From Geosiphon pyriformis (Eukaryota; Glomeromycota; Glomeromycetes; Archaeosporales; Geosiphonaceae), in assembly GCA_016748015.1 (NCBI GenBank), contig JAAOMT010000446.1:187752-251751 (forward strand): a stretch of 64,000 nucleotides of DNA. The letters are read 5' to 3'. The notes beneath the pieces were generated by a model. The model saw nothing but the letters and a program-made list of their open reading frames with translations, was not told the DNA's origin and made no database searches. The position numbers and the translations under genes are program-made. Positions within the stretch are counted from its first letter, which is position 1. Each line of letters opens with the position of its first letter. Positions 1 to 12,428 of the stretch are shown piece by piece.

Positions 1-2667
1 CAGAGTGGGAAGTATAATTTTAAAATTAAAACCTTTGAATTTATTTTTCAATACTATTTTTAATAAGTTATATACAAATTATCAACTACAAATATTAGCA
101 GAATAATTGAATCAAGTGCTGTTTGTAGATGGGGGTTTCTTAAGGCTTAATAATATCATTTTTGTTATGCGGGTTTGTGCTTGTTGATAGATTGCTTTTC
201 TTATTTCCATTATATCGTTAATTTAATACTTCCATTTTTGGATTGAACAGTTTTTCTTTGAGAACCTTGAAAAAACAAAAATTAAGTTTTCTTGATAAAG
301 ATGGGGTTAGTACTTGTTATGTTTTCAATCCTTTATTTATGTCTCCCTTAATTAATTAAGATACTTATTTTTCTCTTCTGATTTTATGGGTAGAAGATTT
401 TCTTCATATCATCACGGATAAAGCCCAAACGATACATTTTTTGAGGATCATAAGTGAAGATCCATTATAACTTCTGGCAAAATGCCCGACATATAATGTT
501 TGATTTGAATTGATGTAGCTCGTCCTGAGTATGAATGCTTCATAAATTCTGAAAAAACATTAAGAAATTTTGAATTTCTCTGGTGCTGCCTCCTATTTTA
601 TACAAAAAACTTGGAGATCAAGTGCGATTTCCCTTTTACCAAGTTGTCAGAAAATTTGAGCCATGGAACTCAACTTCTTTACATATTTATCAAATTTCAT
701 GGTCCTAAGCAAGAAGTTTTGACTTGGGCTGTCGCCACGGAGTTCAAAGAAAATTTTCTAATCAATTCTTTTTTATGAACCTAAAAAAATCAAAAACTTG
801 CTGCCTTAGTTAAAAAATAAATTTGGATTGTAATTAGCCATAATTTTTCATGTTATATACCTATTATAGTTAGTTAAAAAAAAGTAATTAAATGTAAATA
901 TAAAAGCAAAACTAAGTTAATTTCAAGATTGTAGACCTAATCCTATTCTATCGTTGCATACATGCTAGTCTCAGGCTTCCATGTTAGAGCCAGAATAACA
1001 TCAATCTTTTCAATTTAAATTTCTCAATAATTCAATATAATCATATTTGTTTACTGAGTAGATAGAAACATATGTTTGAAATTTAGCCGAATTATACGGA
1101 AGAATGAGCTCCAAAGTTTCAGAAAAGTTCTAAAAACACATGCACAATTATCGCAGACAGATATTGTGTATGACAAATTCTTTAGTATTTCCTCTTTCCC
1201 AACTTCTTTTTCTATTTCTTCGACTCCCAGTAATGACTACAAAAAATACTATCCTATTTTCCCTATAAATCAGAGAGTATCCACAACAAATGAACTTAAT
1301 TTAACCATATTAGCTGAAAATTCTTAAAGATCAATATTAAAATTAAAATTAATATTGAATTCTTGGCTTAATAAATTATTTCAGTTAGAAAATTTACCAG
1401 AAATTATTAATTTTTAATCATAAATTAAATTTAAATATTGGATTTTATAATATAAACATTCAAAAATAATTCAAAATTGTTTTTTATTTATATATTTTAT
1501 ACAATCAATTTAAGATATTAGAATATTACTTTATTACATAAAGAATTTAAATATTTTAAAGCTGAATTTTGAATTGAATAAGATAATTGGAAATTTGTAA
1601 TATCATTGTCTTTTAAGACTTATTTTTAACAACAAAAGAAAATTATTATTTGATTAAAGAGTGACTTGAAAATCCAAAATGTATGCACAAATGAATCACT
1701 AAAAAGTTCTTAGTAAAAACAAATGTTATACAATAAAAAATGCTCAAGAAAGAGAGTATGTTTACCACAAAAATTACGCACATTATTGGACGGCTCGTTA
1801 CTTGTGTTAAAAATTAAGTTAAAACAATTAGAATTAAAATAATATTAATGGTTGAAAATTCATTGATCAACATTTTGAATGGCCAAAACATCTGCTTATT
1901 GCTGAAATCTTATCTAAAATCCAAACTCCCATATCCACCAGTATTTCAATCAAAAATAATATTACATCCTATATAATGCATAAATTGTTTGAAGATTAAA
2001 AAATCCACCGGTTCTTTAATTCCTAAATTTCCAAAAACAGATTTAGAATTTAAAGCAGCAATACGTTATTTCAAGAGAGAAAGCCTTGTTGGATGCAAAG
2101 AACATCAAATCTTGAGGAGAATGACTAAAAACAATATTGTAAAAAAATCAAATTAGAAGTGGTAAAATAGCTGAAATACTTGTTGTAATAAGAAATTTCG
2201 GATAAGGATGACCAAAGAAGCTTGAATTATTTAATTATAAAAAGAATTAAATCCGTAATAAAGTACAAGAGAGCTTTTTTTCTTTTCACTTTCCCATTGA
2301 ATAAACACGCATTTTTCTTCTGTGTGCGATTATATACCTGATTTACTATTTTTTCACATCCCAGTAATTTTGGTTTGTTGGAATAAAAAGTTTAACTCCA
2401 CGTTTTACTATATATATAAATTTTCATTAAATTTGCGGTACAGCTAGTCTCGTCTCATTCCAAGTTTTAGTAGGTTGGAGTTTTACACATTGGCCCTGAT
2501 TAAATTCTGCTGGTATTGAACATAGAAACCAATAAAATGAGATTATTGTCAACTTTATTTATTAATTTCGATTTATGAAAAGCCTCAAAATATGCCTAAT
2601 AAAATGAACTTTGAGAAATAAAACCTTATAATTTATTCTTTCGGCATATCTCTTTTTGATTTTTTTC
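1..2667. other. AT-rich flank with no assignable gene
   Basis: No recognisable gene is present. Two open stretches look less random than their surroundings. One is 509-778 (+), listed separately. The other is 1076-1327 (+), whose first codon is TTG and which lacks an ATG; a possible splice acceptor lies just inside it (TTTAG near 1088). Around 2040-2130 there is another short open stretch on the plus strand. None matches a family I know. The DNA just below 2668 is the presumed 3' flank of the minus-strand protease gene. Confidence 0.4.
509..778 (+). other. Unassigned open frame, possible gene remnant
   Basis: An 89-codon open frame lies between a TGA at 506-508 and a TGA at 776-778. It has no ATG near its start, so it could only be an internal exon or a remnant. 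Composition is less AT-biased than the flanks and the translation is mixed rather than low-complexity. The opposite strand of 388-780 also contains several shorter open stretches, joined only by frameshifts and stops, which would equally suit a decayed gene on the minus strand. I do not recognise either translation and cannot decide the strand. Confidence 0.2.
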
Positions 2668-4296
2668 TCATTCTCTCAATGAATCAATAATCGCTCTCAC
2701 TCGTCGTCTCATATCTTTAGGTAAAGTGATGTCTCCAGTTGAAAATTCCATCAACCGTTCCAGCTCAGAATCAGCCACAGTTTCACCCGACGTTTTATCG
2801 GATATAGAATACTGAAGAATTTGATGAAATATATGATCTATAATTGCAATAACATATACTCCACAGTCTAAGAGCATGTATCGATTGAAGTGATGCAGTT
2901 TTTAGAAAGTTATTCTTGTTAGTTCAATATGTAAATCTAGAAAGAAGCTTCTTACCGGAACCTGGGAAGATGATAATTTTAAAATTAAAATCTTCAAGAT
3001 TCTAATCAAAATTTAATACAGCAATAAAACTTTCAAACAAACCATTATCCTGTTGTGGCGTTTTCATTGGGATAATTTCGTATCCTTTTATGTTTGGGGA
3101 AAGAAAAATAATATTAATTGAATGATACTCTCAAAATTTTTTTGTTTATTGCTAATAAAATCTTTGAATTTATTTCCAATTTGAGAAAGTAGTGATAATA
3201 AAGATCATTATGTGATTACCTTGAATGTTTAAAACATCTGCAATACTTTTGATAGTTGCTTGAGCGGGTCCTGCATTAAAATTACTAGCACTATCATAGT
3301 AAAAGAATTTTTTAAGTGGTCTTACGTAGACAACTAGGGACCAATGAGTTCCACCACCAGCTTTCAAAGGGTCCTGATTATCACTAGTGAGTTTTGTTGG
3401 ACGAGAAAAATACCTCATTTTTAGGTTAAGGTAATTGGAGCTGTGATTTAATCATAATGGGAGACAACTTACTTTATGGGAAAAATGATGATGTCAGCAG
3501 TAAAAATTTTTGGTGGTAAAGCAGAAGAAAGGTATTGTGGGTCTTTAAAAAATTTCAAAGTAAAGGCAAAGGATGATTCAATATAAAAGAAAACTTTTAA
3601 AATTTTCCTCAAACTAACCTTTAATGCTATAAATCAAGAATGCAATTGCTGGACGCAAAAGGAATGGAGTTAACTTCTTCGTGAACTTGACCACACTTGT
3701 GTTAAAATTGCCATAATCATTGTCTTTAATATTTTTCGTTCTTGCAGCAAGTTCTGTTCTTTCCAAATACCTTTATTCGAAAGTTGAAATTAGAAATGGA
3801 TAATATTGCAGAGACCTATTTAATTAAACTTTAATCTTTCAAAGATCATTGTTTTTTTACTCGGGTCGTGGTATTCATAAAATAAAAAAGTCAAGGATCA
3901 ATACAAAAGAAGATGAGACTACTCAACTCCATAAAGAACTCAATGCATGTATCATTCAGCCATGCACCGTCTTGAAGAAGAGCAATATCCTAAAGTATTG
4001 TAAAAGTTAGAAAAGGAAAAATTGAATGCAAGAAGTGAATTAAGAAAAATATTATGTATATCAATAATGATTTTATCCTAATCATAGTTTTAATGACACG
4101 CATATCATAAATTCTAAAGGACAAAAATATACTTGGAAATTGACCACAAGAAAACCGTCAGGAAATCAAGGACAAATGCCTGATAATTTATATTCATATA
4201 CGTATCTTTTTCCGCAGAAAATATTTAATACTTAAGAAATCATACCTCATAGTATAGCACAACGTCGTGGTAAGATAAAGCTATTAGGCGTGACAT
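2668..4296 (-). CDS. SENP8: NEDD8-specific protease, SENP8/DEN1 type (Ulp1/C48 cysteine peptidase), 7 exons
   Basis: A C48 cysteine peptidase of the deneddylase branch, which removes or matures the ubiquitin-like modifier NEDD8. I join exons 4296-4246, 3989-3928, 3770-3619, 3542-3473, 3383-3220, 3084-3043 and 2867-2668. All introns are GT-AG and all phases agree, giving 246 aa; human SENP8 is slightly shorter. Visible motifs are DGAWLND (about residues 24-30), FPINDN (109-114), GGTHWSL with His125, YYDSAS with Asp142, and QQDNDCG with catalytic Cys182. The His/Asp/Cys triad is complete. The likely oxyanion Gln177 is five residues before the Cys, whereas six is usual, so the exon 6/7 junction deserves checking. 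I chose the ATG at 4296 because it directly precedes the family N-terminal stretch (SYHDVVLYYED). An in-frame ATG at 4365 would add 23 residues. A general Ulp1 role (SUMO) is less likely given the short length and FPINDN. Confidence 0.87.
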
Positions 4297-5865
4297 TTTG
4301 AGGCCAAATTCTTTTTGAGGTATGAAAATTAAGAGATGATCATTGTTACTGTCCTGGGCGGGCATATTTATTATTCTCTGATTTGTATCATCACCAATGT
4401 TGATTTTTGATGAATTTTGATAACTGACTGAGATGTATTCATTATAGGGTACCAAAAGTAACCTCCGATTTACAAGTGTAACAATAAAAAAACTCGGGCG
4501 TTACTTTTGTTGCCTGCTGTACATATATAAAGGATCTTGGTGTTCATTTGAAAAAAAATTGACATATGTTAATAAAAAGAATTCAACAATTCTCTGTAAA
4601 ACATTATTTGAATATATTCGGAATCTTATTTTTTAATTCGGAGGTAACTTACCCACTAATGCTAGATGCACCAATAGCGAACAAAAGATAAAAGATTCTT
4701 TAATGATTTATTTCATATTTAGGTTGTTTTATAATCAGGATCATTCAAATCTATTGGTTAAATGATCTTTCTTCATATTTCAAAGAACTTGACTTTCTTT
4801 TATCAGTTTCAACTTTTAATTGTCGTTTTTTGGCAAGAAATTTTTTTTCCAAGGATATTAAAAAAAATACAATTTATTTTGGTACATTTATAATTTCAAA
4901 TGAGTAAATGAAGTTTGATTTTTCAAAAATTCTAGAAATTCTGGAAAAAAAGAAAGAAAGAAAGAAGCATAATCAAGCAATTTTTCTGATTTTAATTTTA
5001 TTTTATTGAAATAAAATTTTGAGCATTCTAACACATGCTTCAAAATCTTTATCAAAAAAGGCCAAGCAAATCACAATTTATTCATGAATTTTTACCAAGT
5101 ATACCTTTTTTTAATGATTTTTATCGCACAATACATTTATTAACGATCAATATTGCTTCTAAATTCGACTCACGAATTTTAATCGTCCTTTTCCAGAGTT
5201 AAAATTTTAAATAAAGATGGAGAGATAAACATGGATTTTTGGTGAATCTTTAACACTTGAACTTTAAACGTAAATAGAATATTTAACTACTTATTTTTTA
5301 ATAATAATATTTTTAAAATTTCGTTTTTTCACAAGAATGTAAAATATATATGGGAAAAGTATGTTAATTTAAATATTTATGAGGTTTTATTTTTCAATCA
5401 GAAGCTTTGGGTGTTCAATTTTTCGATAGAGAGCGAATGAGGAATTTTTTTTGTTTGTTGCGTTAATTGGAGTTAGCAATCAATTAAATAAATTTAAAGT
5501 CTAGTTCTGAGAGTTAACTAATTATTTCAAATCGTTCAATATTAACTGTTTAACTTAATTTGCAATTTTTTAAAGGGAATTTCATTTACCCCAGAAAGTA
5601 TATAAATAAATTTCTATAATCTCAACACAAAATCTATGTCAAGAGGTTAAAGAGTAAATCTATGTAAAAAAAAATATGAACATAAAGAAAGAACTATTTA
5701 TAATATATATATATAATTGATATAAATAATATTTTAAGATATTTTTTGATATACCATCATTTTAAAACCCAAGGATATTTTTAACCAGATTCTATAAAAT
5801 TGAAATAGCTTTCAAATTTCTGGCTCCCATAACTCATTTAAAACTTTGAATTTTATACTATTTTT
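4297..5865. other. Intergenic, no gene seen
   Basis: The spacer between the protease gene and the 7-TM gene is very AT-rich. It holds a short AAAG-type simple repeat at about 4944-4966 and an alternating AT tract near 5705-5716. The in-frame alternative start of the protease (4365) falls here, as does an upstream stop in that frame near 4500. No other coding signal is visible. Confidence 0.5.
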
Positions 5866-6976
5866 TTAAATGAAATGGTTATAATTATTGTTATTTTCGA
5901 TATGAGAATATTCACGTAAAAGTGGTCTTTCTGGAGTAGTAGGTGTATTATATTTTTTTGGATGATACGAATTCTCTATTCCTGGAGTGATTGTGGTAGT
6001 CTCCAAAATAGAAACTGTTATCGCATCACGACTCTTATGACGTTTGAGGTTTTTTTCGTATTCAGATGAAGAAACAAGTTCTTGAGGCTGGGGTGCATTG
6101 CGGTTAAATAGTCGAGGTAGTGTCAACCCGAATTGAGTCATATTAAAAACTGTGAAAGCTGTGAAAAATTCATCAATATAATCATAGGTTGGGAGTGTTG
6201 TTGAAAAAATGTTGATAACCCTATAAACGATCATTGTCATGATAAAGCCTAGATCAATTATAAAAATTACGGCCTGGAAACGTCTATAACGAATCATTGA
6301 TTCCTGCCCCTGAGATGGGACAAAATTTTTCAAAGCTCTGAAAAGAACTATAAAGAAAATTGTTTCCGATACCATATAATAGAGTCGTGGTAATGGGGCA
6401 AATGCATCACGTATCACCTTTAGAATACTAAGGGAAGCACAGGCAGGGTGCTTCATGTTATAGTCACATTTTCCGATATATATGATGTCACCGATAAAGA
6501 CTAAATTCAAAAAAAAAAAACAGGAAAATTTTAGTTCAAAAATAACTAAGACAAGGATAAAGAAAAAAACTTAAAGAAAGGAAATTTTATTTACCAGAGA
6601 AAATTTGAGCAACACGAGCACCAAAAAAACTGAAATGAAGCCATGGATATTTACCCCAAGGTTTAAAAACTGATTTACATCTTAAACGAGCAAGATAAAG
6701 GATAGTTGGCTTCGCAATTAAATACAAAAAGTCATTTACAGTTTTTGTGATCATAAAAGCCTTATCAGTTGGATAAAAAATTAAAAGAAAGATTCGGGTG
6801 AGGGTGTTAATTTCTGTTAAAAACATTAACATGCAAATTAAGGGAAAAAGATAAAATTTGGCTGGTCGGGATTTTTGAAGATAAATTCTCACAGCCGTTT
6901 GGATAGTAAGGACCAGGGCAGCACTAACCACCACTGAACCAATCCATTCTTCTCCGGTTTGTTCTATAGATGTCAT
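5866..6976 (-). CDS. Orphan seven-transmembrane protein, 2 exons
   Basis: Two exons, 6976-6595 and 6500-5866, are separated by a 94-nt GT-AG intron (donor GTAAAT, acceptor TTTAG) and give 338 aa starting at an ATG. Hydrophobic segments lie at about residues 12-33, 41-68, 80-97, 113-137, 164-182, 202-225 and 240-262, so seven membrane passes are likely. There is no cleavable signal peptide. The C-terminal tail of about 70 residues is hydrophilic, with Ser/Thr and basic residues, and would suit a cytosolic tail. The layout resembles a GPCR, but I see no class-defining motif, so receptor function is only a possibility. Other fungal multi-pass orphan families would look the same. The CDS is intact, with no frameshift or in-frame stop. 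Confidence 0.75.
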
Positions 6977-7500
6977 TATATGAAACTAAAGGATTGTAAA
7001 GGGTTTTTTTGACATAAATTTAATTGGTATTATTGAGGTAGCAGCAGATTTTTGTAATAGATTGACGCTTTTTATTAGATGTTGAATGTATCACTAACTT
7101 ATTTGAATTTGACATGTTTCTTTGCTGAATATATGATTCGTGAATTTGATCTGTTTCACGTATAAATCGAAATTCATGGGCATCTTTCCCAAATAATCAT
7201 GAAAGCCCTAATCTAATATGAAGCACGTGTTTTTTCTGACGAGAATAATTTGATTTTTTAAGGTTTTCAAACCTTAAAATTTAAAATTCATTTACTACAA
7301 ACCTTCTTGTATATTACCGAAAGAGTATTAACGAAAAATTAGCTAGGTCCTTGGACAAAACTAAACTCTGTAAAAAAAAATTTGTATTTTATGTTTTAAT
7401 ATAAATACTTACACAATCAATGATCAAATTTTGACGCAAAAAGAAACCGTAAACAAGTTCTATCAAAAATTTTTCTCCTTCCCTAGCTGGTTCCTACTGA

Positions 7501-7533
<33 letters not shown>

Positions 7534-9329
7534 TTAAAATTTCAATCAAAAGAATTCTTATAAAAATTCAACTTGAAAAGTTTTACAGAGTTGGTAATAT
7601 TCAATATTCTTGAAAAATGACGTTTGTATTTCTAAAAACCCTTAAAACGGTCTATATTTTCATAAGTTACAACACATTGAGTTATTAAAAATTTGGGAAT
7701 TTTCCAACTTGTTATTCTAGCGTGTTCTGTGCTTCAATAAATTAATTCACTAAAGAAATACAAATCTACGCAGTTTATTTGATATAGCTAAAATTTTAGA
7801 AAACAGTTTCATTAATTTTGTAATTACAACAAACTTATTCCATGGTTACAGATAAGGAAATAAAGTTCTCTAGAAAAAAATAATAAGTAATTAAGTAGGT
7901 TTTCTTTCAAAGTAAATTTCAAATTCCTTTAATAGTAGATAGACTGAATACTAAAAAAAATCAAAACATTCTTTAATTTTTTGAATTTTTATTAAAATTG
8001 TTTAAAAATGATCAAGTCAATAAATTTTTTTTACACGTGTACACAGAATTTGTAATTGAGAGTCAAAAAATTGGATCCACGTTCTGGATAAAATTTGCAA
8101 AGATCATTTTTTACTGCTTAATAAAATAATCTACGAATCACAAAAATATTGTGTAACAAAAAATAAACGCCAAACAACTTATATTATTAATACATATTCA
8201 TATCTTTTTACTCGACATAAGTAATAATAAAATACAATTTTCAAGTAAAATTCTTTTTTTTTGTAGTTATATTTCAACATTAAAAATTTTGATTTAAAGT
8301 AAAATTATCTTTGAAAAATACGAGAGTTCATTAATTTAAAAAAAAACAGTTAATATTTGATTTTATAATATATAAGAATTAATAACTTATTGGATTATAA
8401 AAATAAAGAATAGATTCAAAAAATTTTTCATAATCATTATTAATTGATTAAAAATGTAATCTCTTTCTTTAAATAAATCTTGTTTTTCAAAAGATTTATA
8501 TGTTAATTATTTATTAATCTAACAATAATTAAAAATAATTATCAAATGAAATATTTTTGTTCTAATTTTTTGTAAGTATTTTTAAAATATAACAAATAAC
8601 AAATAAAATAAATCAGTTTTCAAGTTAAATAAATGTTTTTTTATATAATAAAAAAGTTTTACACAAATTATTTATTAAGTATTGATACAATTTTTTAATA
8701 TGTTAAAAACAAAAATTCATTAATAATTAATGTTTAAAAAGTTAATTCAATTAATATGTCAATTATCAATAAAAAATTTTTTTTGAAAAAACTTTTAATA
8801 AGAAATATTCTTTGAGAAAATTATAACCATTAAAATAAACAAGTATTTAATTTTTAGCAAGAACAGTAAATTTTTAGCAAATTGGCTTATGAATAAATCT
8901 AATTTACCAATTTAAATATCAAAAATTTTCAGCAAATGCTTAAAGTATCTTTATATGAGTCTACCATTTAAATTCCTGAAATTTACAGGTTAATTCATTA
9001 TTTTAAGTTGTGAAGAAAAAATTTTCAACTTTCATTTGGAAATAAAAAATTGTCATTTTAATTATTGCTTGCTAAGTAAGAGGGATGCAACATAAAGTCC
9101 TACTATTCAGCCATTTTTGAAAAATGTCAAAGAACATATTTCTTAGTTGCGGACCATTTCAAGGATTAGTCTTGGGTAAACAAAATTCATTCTATGCTGT
9201 TCAGTTTAATATAAAGTTTTTCTTAATTTATTTTCGAAGACGGGAAGGGGAATGGGTAAAATTGTGTGTGATGTGTAAAATATTTTCAATCAGAAGAAAT
9301 TAGGAAAAATTGATAGTATCTGCACAATC
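6977..9329. other. Intergenic, AT-rich, no gene seen
   Basis: This 2.3-kb spacer is presumably the promoter side of the minus-strand 7-TM gene at its left end and of the plus-strand Sel1 gene at its right end. Apart from the ATT microsatellite at 7501-7533 I see only AT-rich low-complexity sequence. An in-frame open stretch with a plausible acceptor (TTCAATCAG ending at 9293) runs into the Sel1 gene, so that gene may have an additional upstream exon here. Confidence 0.45.
7501..7533. repeat. (ATT)11 microsatellite
   Basis: Eleven perfect ATT units, read directly. The tract is uninterrupted, so it is likely to be length-polymorphic. Confidence 0.97.
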
Positions 9330-9896
9330 ATGCAGGGTGCAATTTTAAAAAGTGTATTTAATAAGCTTGGATCGGCTTTTCTCCACTTTTATAGTGACGG
9401 CTTTTTGGAACTTGAATACGTAATGAATCAAAAATCTACCAGTATATCACCCGTACCCCACTTTAAAATTGTGGAATATTGTAACGGGAAACAAGAAGCA
9501 ACAAATGGGTTAAGAAGCTTCTTATTCGCGATTCGAAAAGAACCAAGAAAATATTCAGATTCCCATTATTGGTTTCAAAGGTATGTTTTTATTCAAGAGT
9601 CGGCACATCAGATTTGTTTTTTTACAGCCTTAAAGATCATTTGAAAGAAGCAAATTTTTCATATTATATAATAGTTTCAAAAATTATTTTCACATTTCAG
9701 AGCTATAGAAAAAGGACACCTTCAAGGTTACCTTTACCTGGGCAAACTCTCTTTTGAAGGGAATGGAGTGTCCAAGGATGTTCATGAAGCGTTGAGATAT
9801 TTTCATAAAGCCCACAAATATCTTGAGCAAGAATGCCAAAGGATAAGGGCATTACATCACCTTGAAAGGATGTTTAAATGTTTAACGCCTCATTAA
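9330..9896 (+). CDS. Sel1-like-repeat protein (short or C-terminal part)
   Basis: Exons 9330-9580 and 9701-9896 are joined across a 120-nt GT-AG intron (donor GTATGT, acceptor TTTCAG), giving 148 aa that end in a double TAA. Exon 2 encodes a clear Sel1-like repeat: an alanine and the YLYLGKL stretch, then EGNGVSKD, then EALRYFHKAHKYL. This is the alpha-alpha superhelical repeat used as a protein-interaction scaffold. Exon 1 carries less obvious repeat-like sequence. Such genes usually hold many repeats, often behind a kinase domain in this fungal group, so a protein with about one to two repeats is short. It may be the 3' end of a gene whose upstream exons I cannot see, a truncated paralogue, or a real small protein. 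The ATG at 9330 is the first in the open frame, but the frame stays open upstream to 9279. Confidence 0.65.
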
Positions 9897-10658
9897 TAAT
9901 TTCGTAAATTTTGGATATTATAGCAAAAAAAATATTTTAACTTGTAAAAAGACAAAACGAATTGTAATTTAGTTTGAAGATTTAAACGAAAATCCCTTTT
10001 TGAAAATCGCAATACTAGTTCCGAATATTAATTAGACTAACCCTATAGAGAGGATTTTATCTATTTGAACCTAAATGTGGGAATGAATTAAATTCTATTA
10101 CGTTTAAAGTTGTCATTTCAGAACACAATCAGAAGATTTTTAATTTATCTCGTTCCCATGGGTCGATCTTGATCTTTTAATATGTTTGGTCCAAAATTTA
10201 CTTTAGGCCTTGAGTGAGCAAGAATCTGAAAGAGGAAGGTCAATAGTTAACTATTTATACTTTTGGTTGATTTCTAATTGTGGGACTGAATCAAATTCAG
10301 TTAAAAATATATTTGCTGTTTTGGCAGAATTAAAAAATCTGCAATTGGAAATACCCTTTTTAAAATGTAGATATACAGGTTATAATCTTTTCTTGATTTC
10401 CCTAAAGGGTCTAACCCAATTGACACGCTCAACTTCAAATCGAAAAATATCAATTATTTAAAATCCTAATCATTTCTTCAAGAAGTTGAAAATTAAAAAC
10501 ATCGGATCCGTGAAAGTGAACCTTATGCTCAAACATTTATTATTTCTTGTGAGGTTCTATATTCAATAAAAGAATGGACACCAAAAATTGACAAATGAAA
10601 AAATGTTCAAAGTAGTTTATGTTCCTCATAAAAATTATTAAAATGTTCTTCCAGCCGG
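9897..10658. other. Intergenic with one weak open frame
   Basis: An 84-codon open frame at 10210-10461 (+) begins with TTG behind a possible acceptor (TTTAG ending near 10206). Its first residues are hydrophilic but the rest is unremarkable, and I would not call it a gene. Around 10067-10110 and 10270-10315 there are loosely similar stretches (TGTGGGA-TGAAT-like), perhaps an old duplication. Nothing else is seen. Confidence 0.35.
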
Positions 10659-11226
10659 TTATTTTGGGCAATCAGCCATTTCGTAACTTTCGGCAATGAC
10701 TTTAAACCAAACCGTTGAATATAAACATTCTGCGTTATCCAGATTCTCAGGAAGTCTAGCCGCTACTCGATAATAATAAATTCCAGTTTGTGGATTTCGA
10801 CCTAAATTCATATTAAAATACGGTGTAGAAATTTTTCCAAATGTTCTGAGCTGTCCAGACCATAGCAGAGACACAACACGATTTGAGGAACTTTCAAGTA
10901 ATTCGACTCGAGCTACCGTGTTAATCCAACCATTACCAGGGTCAAAGGATATTTGATAACATTGACCTAAAATGATATCAAGAAAATTTTTTGATCAACT
11001 GTTTAACTTTTAAAAATCATATTTTTTATTTTGATTAAGTTCACGTATCATATATGAATTCTAAAATCTTGAATTTTTGTAAAATTTCCATTTACTTACC
11101 ATTTGTCAAGACTAAACCTTGGTCAATAGGTGAGGTAATTCTGAATTGTTTGCACACCGCAACATCTAGTGAAATTGAAGGTAGAGTCAAGGTAAAAAAA
11201 ATAGCCAGCAGAAAAAGAATTTTCAT
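10659..11226 (-). CDS. Small secreted four-cysteine protein, 2 exons
   Basis: Exons 11226-11100 and 10966-10659 are joined across a 132-133-nt GT-AG intron (donor GTAAGT, acceptor TTTTAG), giving 144 aa from an ATG. Residues 1-20 are a textbook signal peptide: MK, a hydrophobic core rich in Leu/Ile/Phe, then a small-residue cleavage region near SIS-LD. The mature part has four cysteines (in VAVCKQ, NGQCYQ, NAECLY and MADCPK), enough for two disulfides. It has a beta-rich pattern with regularly spaced aromatic residues, and no transmembrane segment or GPI-like tail. The motif ITSP plus a later GNGW resembles small cell-wall-associated or Kre9/Knh1-like beta-sandwich domains, but that is a weak resemblance. 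In a symbiotic fungus it would be scored as a candidate apoplastic effector, which is inference only. The gene is intact. Confidence 0.75.
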
Positions 11227-11945
11227 TTTTTCCAGTAAATTTAATTTCTTTCTTTCAATTAATATTTTTTGGTGTCTTTTTTAAAGTAAAAAAAATGAAG
11301 CATTAATTAAGTATTAAAAATCATTAAGGCATTATTCATTCATTTAAATAATTAAATGCAAGCATTGTACCACGTGTAACATTAAAGAACTTGAAATCGA
11401 TGTTGTATCCTTACATTACTTATTCCTGAAGATTTCAAACATGCAGGTACTGCTATACTTGCATTGAAATCAAATAATGCAGGAAGATATCAAACCACAT
11501 CATAATTGTTGTTCTTTTCCTATTGAGCTTCTTGGTGGAAGGTTAAATGCGAAACGGTAAGAAACCGCATTAAAATTGGGAAGCTGAAGAGGACTAAGCC
11601 TCTAACTTCTTATAAGATCTTGTGAATTTTTCTTTACAAGTTAAAATCAAAATGTAAGCGATTTATGTCTAAAATTGGATAGGTCCCAGGAATTTTTTTT
11701 ATTAAATTAACGGTTGAATATTTTATAATCATTTAAAATCACATAGGGATTACAGAATATATCAAGGAGACTTGATGATTATGACTGATTTTTAATTTAT
11801 TAAACAATTAAATATCAATCAAATAGACTTAAAAAAAAAAAATTTTCTCTTTATTTAATTGGTTTTGTAAATTAAAAACTTTAATCATTAAATCAGTGAT
11901 TTTTTTAAATTACATAAGTTTTCAATGATGTGAAGGTCATTGGAT
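11227..11945. other. Intergenic, no gene seen
   Basis: This is the region upstream of the secreted-protein gene and downstream of the SANT gene (both minus strand). A less AT-rich stretch at about 11380-11640 shows no open frame of note and no RNA gene that I can recognise. Confidence 0.4.
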
Positions 11946-12428
11946 TTATTTACCCTCAGCAATTTTCTTCACTAGAGTTTTCCAACGATGCCTAACAAAA
12001 TCTGCATTGCGCCCATTATCCAATTTATCTGCTAGCCATTTCCACTTTCCTGCCTCGGTTTTCGTTGCCAGTTCTGCCATTCCTTCCAAGATGACTTTAT
12101 CCTCTTCAGGAGTCGCTGGACCTTTCTTATTTAATACCTTTACTTGTCTACTTTCCTCCTTTTCTTTGTGTTCATTTTCCATTTTTTTGCCAGGTTCTTC
12201 ATAGACACCGTTCTCAGGGAATAATTGATCAACATTCTCTTCACTTTCTGATTTATCTTCTACCGGAGTTTTTTTCGTTTTGCTTGTTGCTTTCTCTTTT
12301 TTATCATTTTTTGGTCGTTTTTTTTTCAGTTGATGATCAGACTCAAATTCGGATTCTTCTTGACTATTATATGAAGATGGTTTGGAACGCTTTTTTGAAT
12401 TTGCAGATTTTCTTTTGGGGGTTATCAT
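11946..12428 (-). CDS. SANT/Myb-like nuclear protein
   Basis: A single-exon 160-aa ORF starting at an ATG. Residues 1-100 are highly charged and low-complexity (Lys/Glu/Ser), with several basic clusters such as KKKRPK that would serve as nuclear localisation signals. Residues about 103-158 form a SANT/Myb-like helix-turn-helix: TPEEDKVILEG, then GKWKWLADKL, then RHRWKTLVKK, with tryptophans at the spacing expected of a Myb repeat core. A single repeat with an acidic and basic tail suggests a chromatin or DNA-binding adaptor rather than a classical multi-repeat Myb activator. A TATA-like TATAAATTT lies at about 12600-12610 in the upstream region. The C-terminus ends shortly after the domain. 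The reading frame is intact. Confidence 0.8.
   Translation of the reverse strand: MITPKRKSANSKKRSKPSSYNSQEESEFESDHQLKKKRPKNDKKEKATSKTKKTPVEDKSESEENVDQLFPENGVYEEPGKKMENEHKEKEESRQVKVLNKKGPATPEEDKVILEGMAELATKTEAGKWKWLADKLDNGRNADFVRHRWKTLVKKIAEGK

Noticed and set aside
3441-3472. A 32-nt intron in the protease gene (acceptor at CACAG)
   Set aside because: Too short for splicing. The acceptor at 3384 gives an 89-nt intron and restores the family motif FPINDN.
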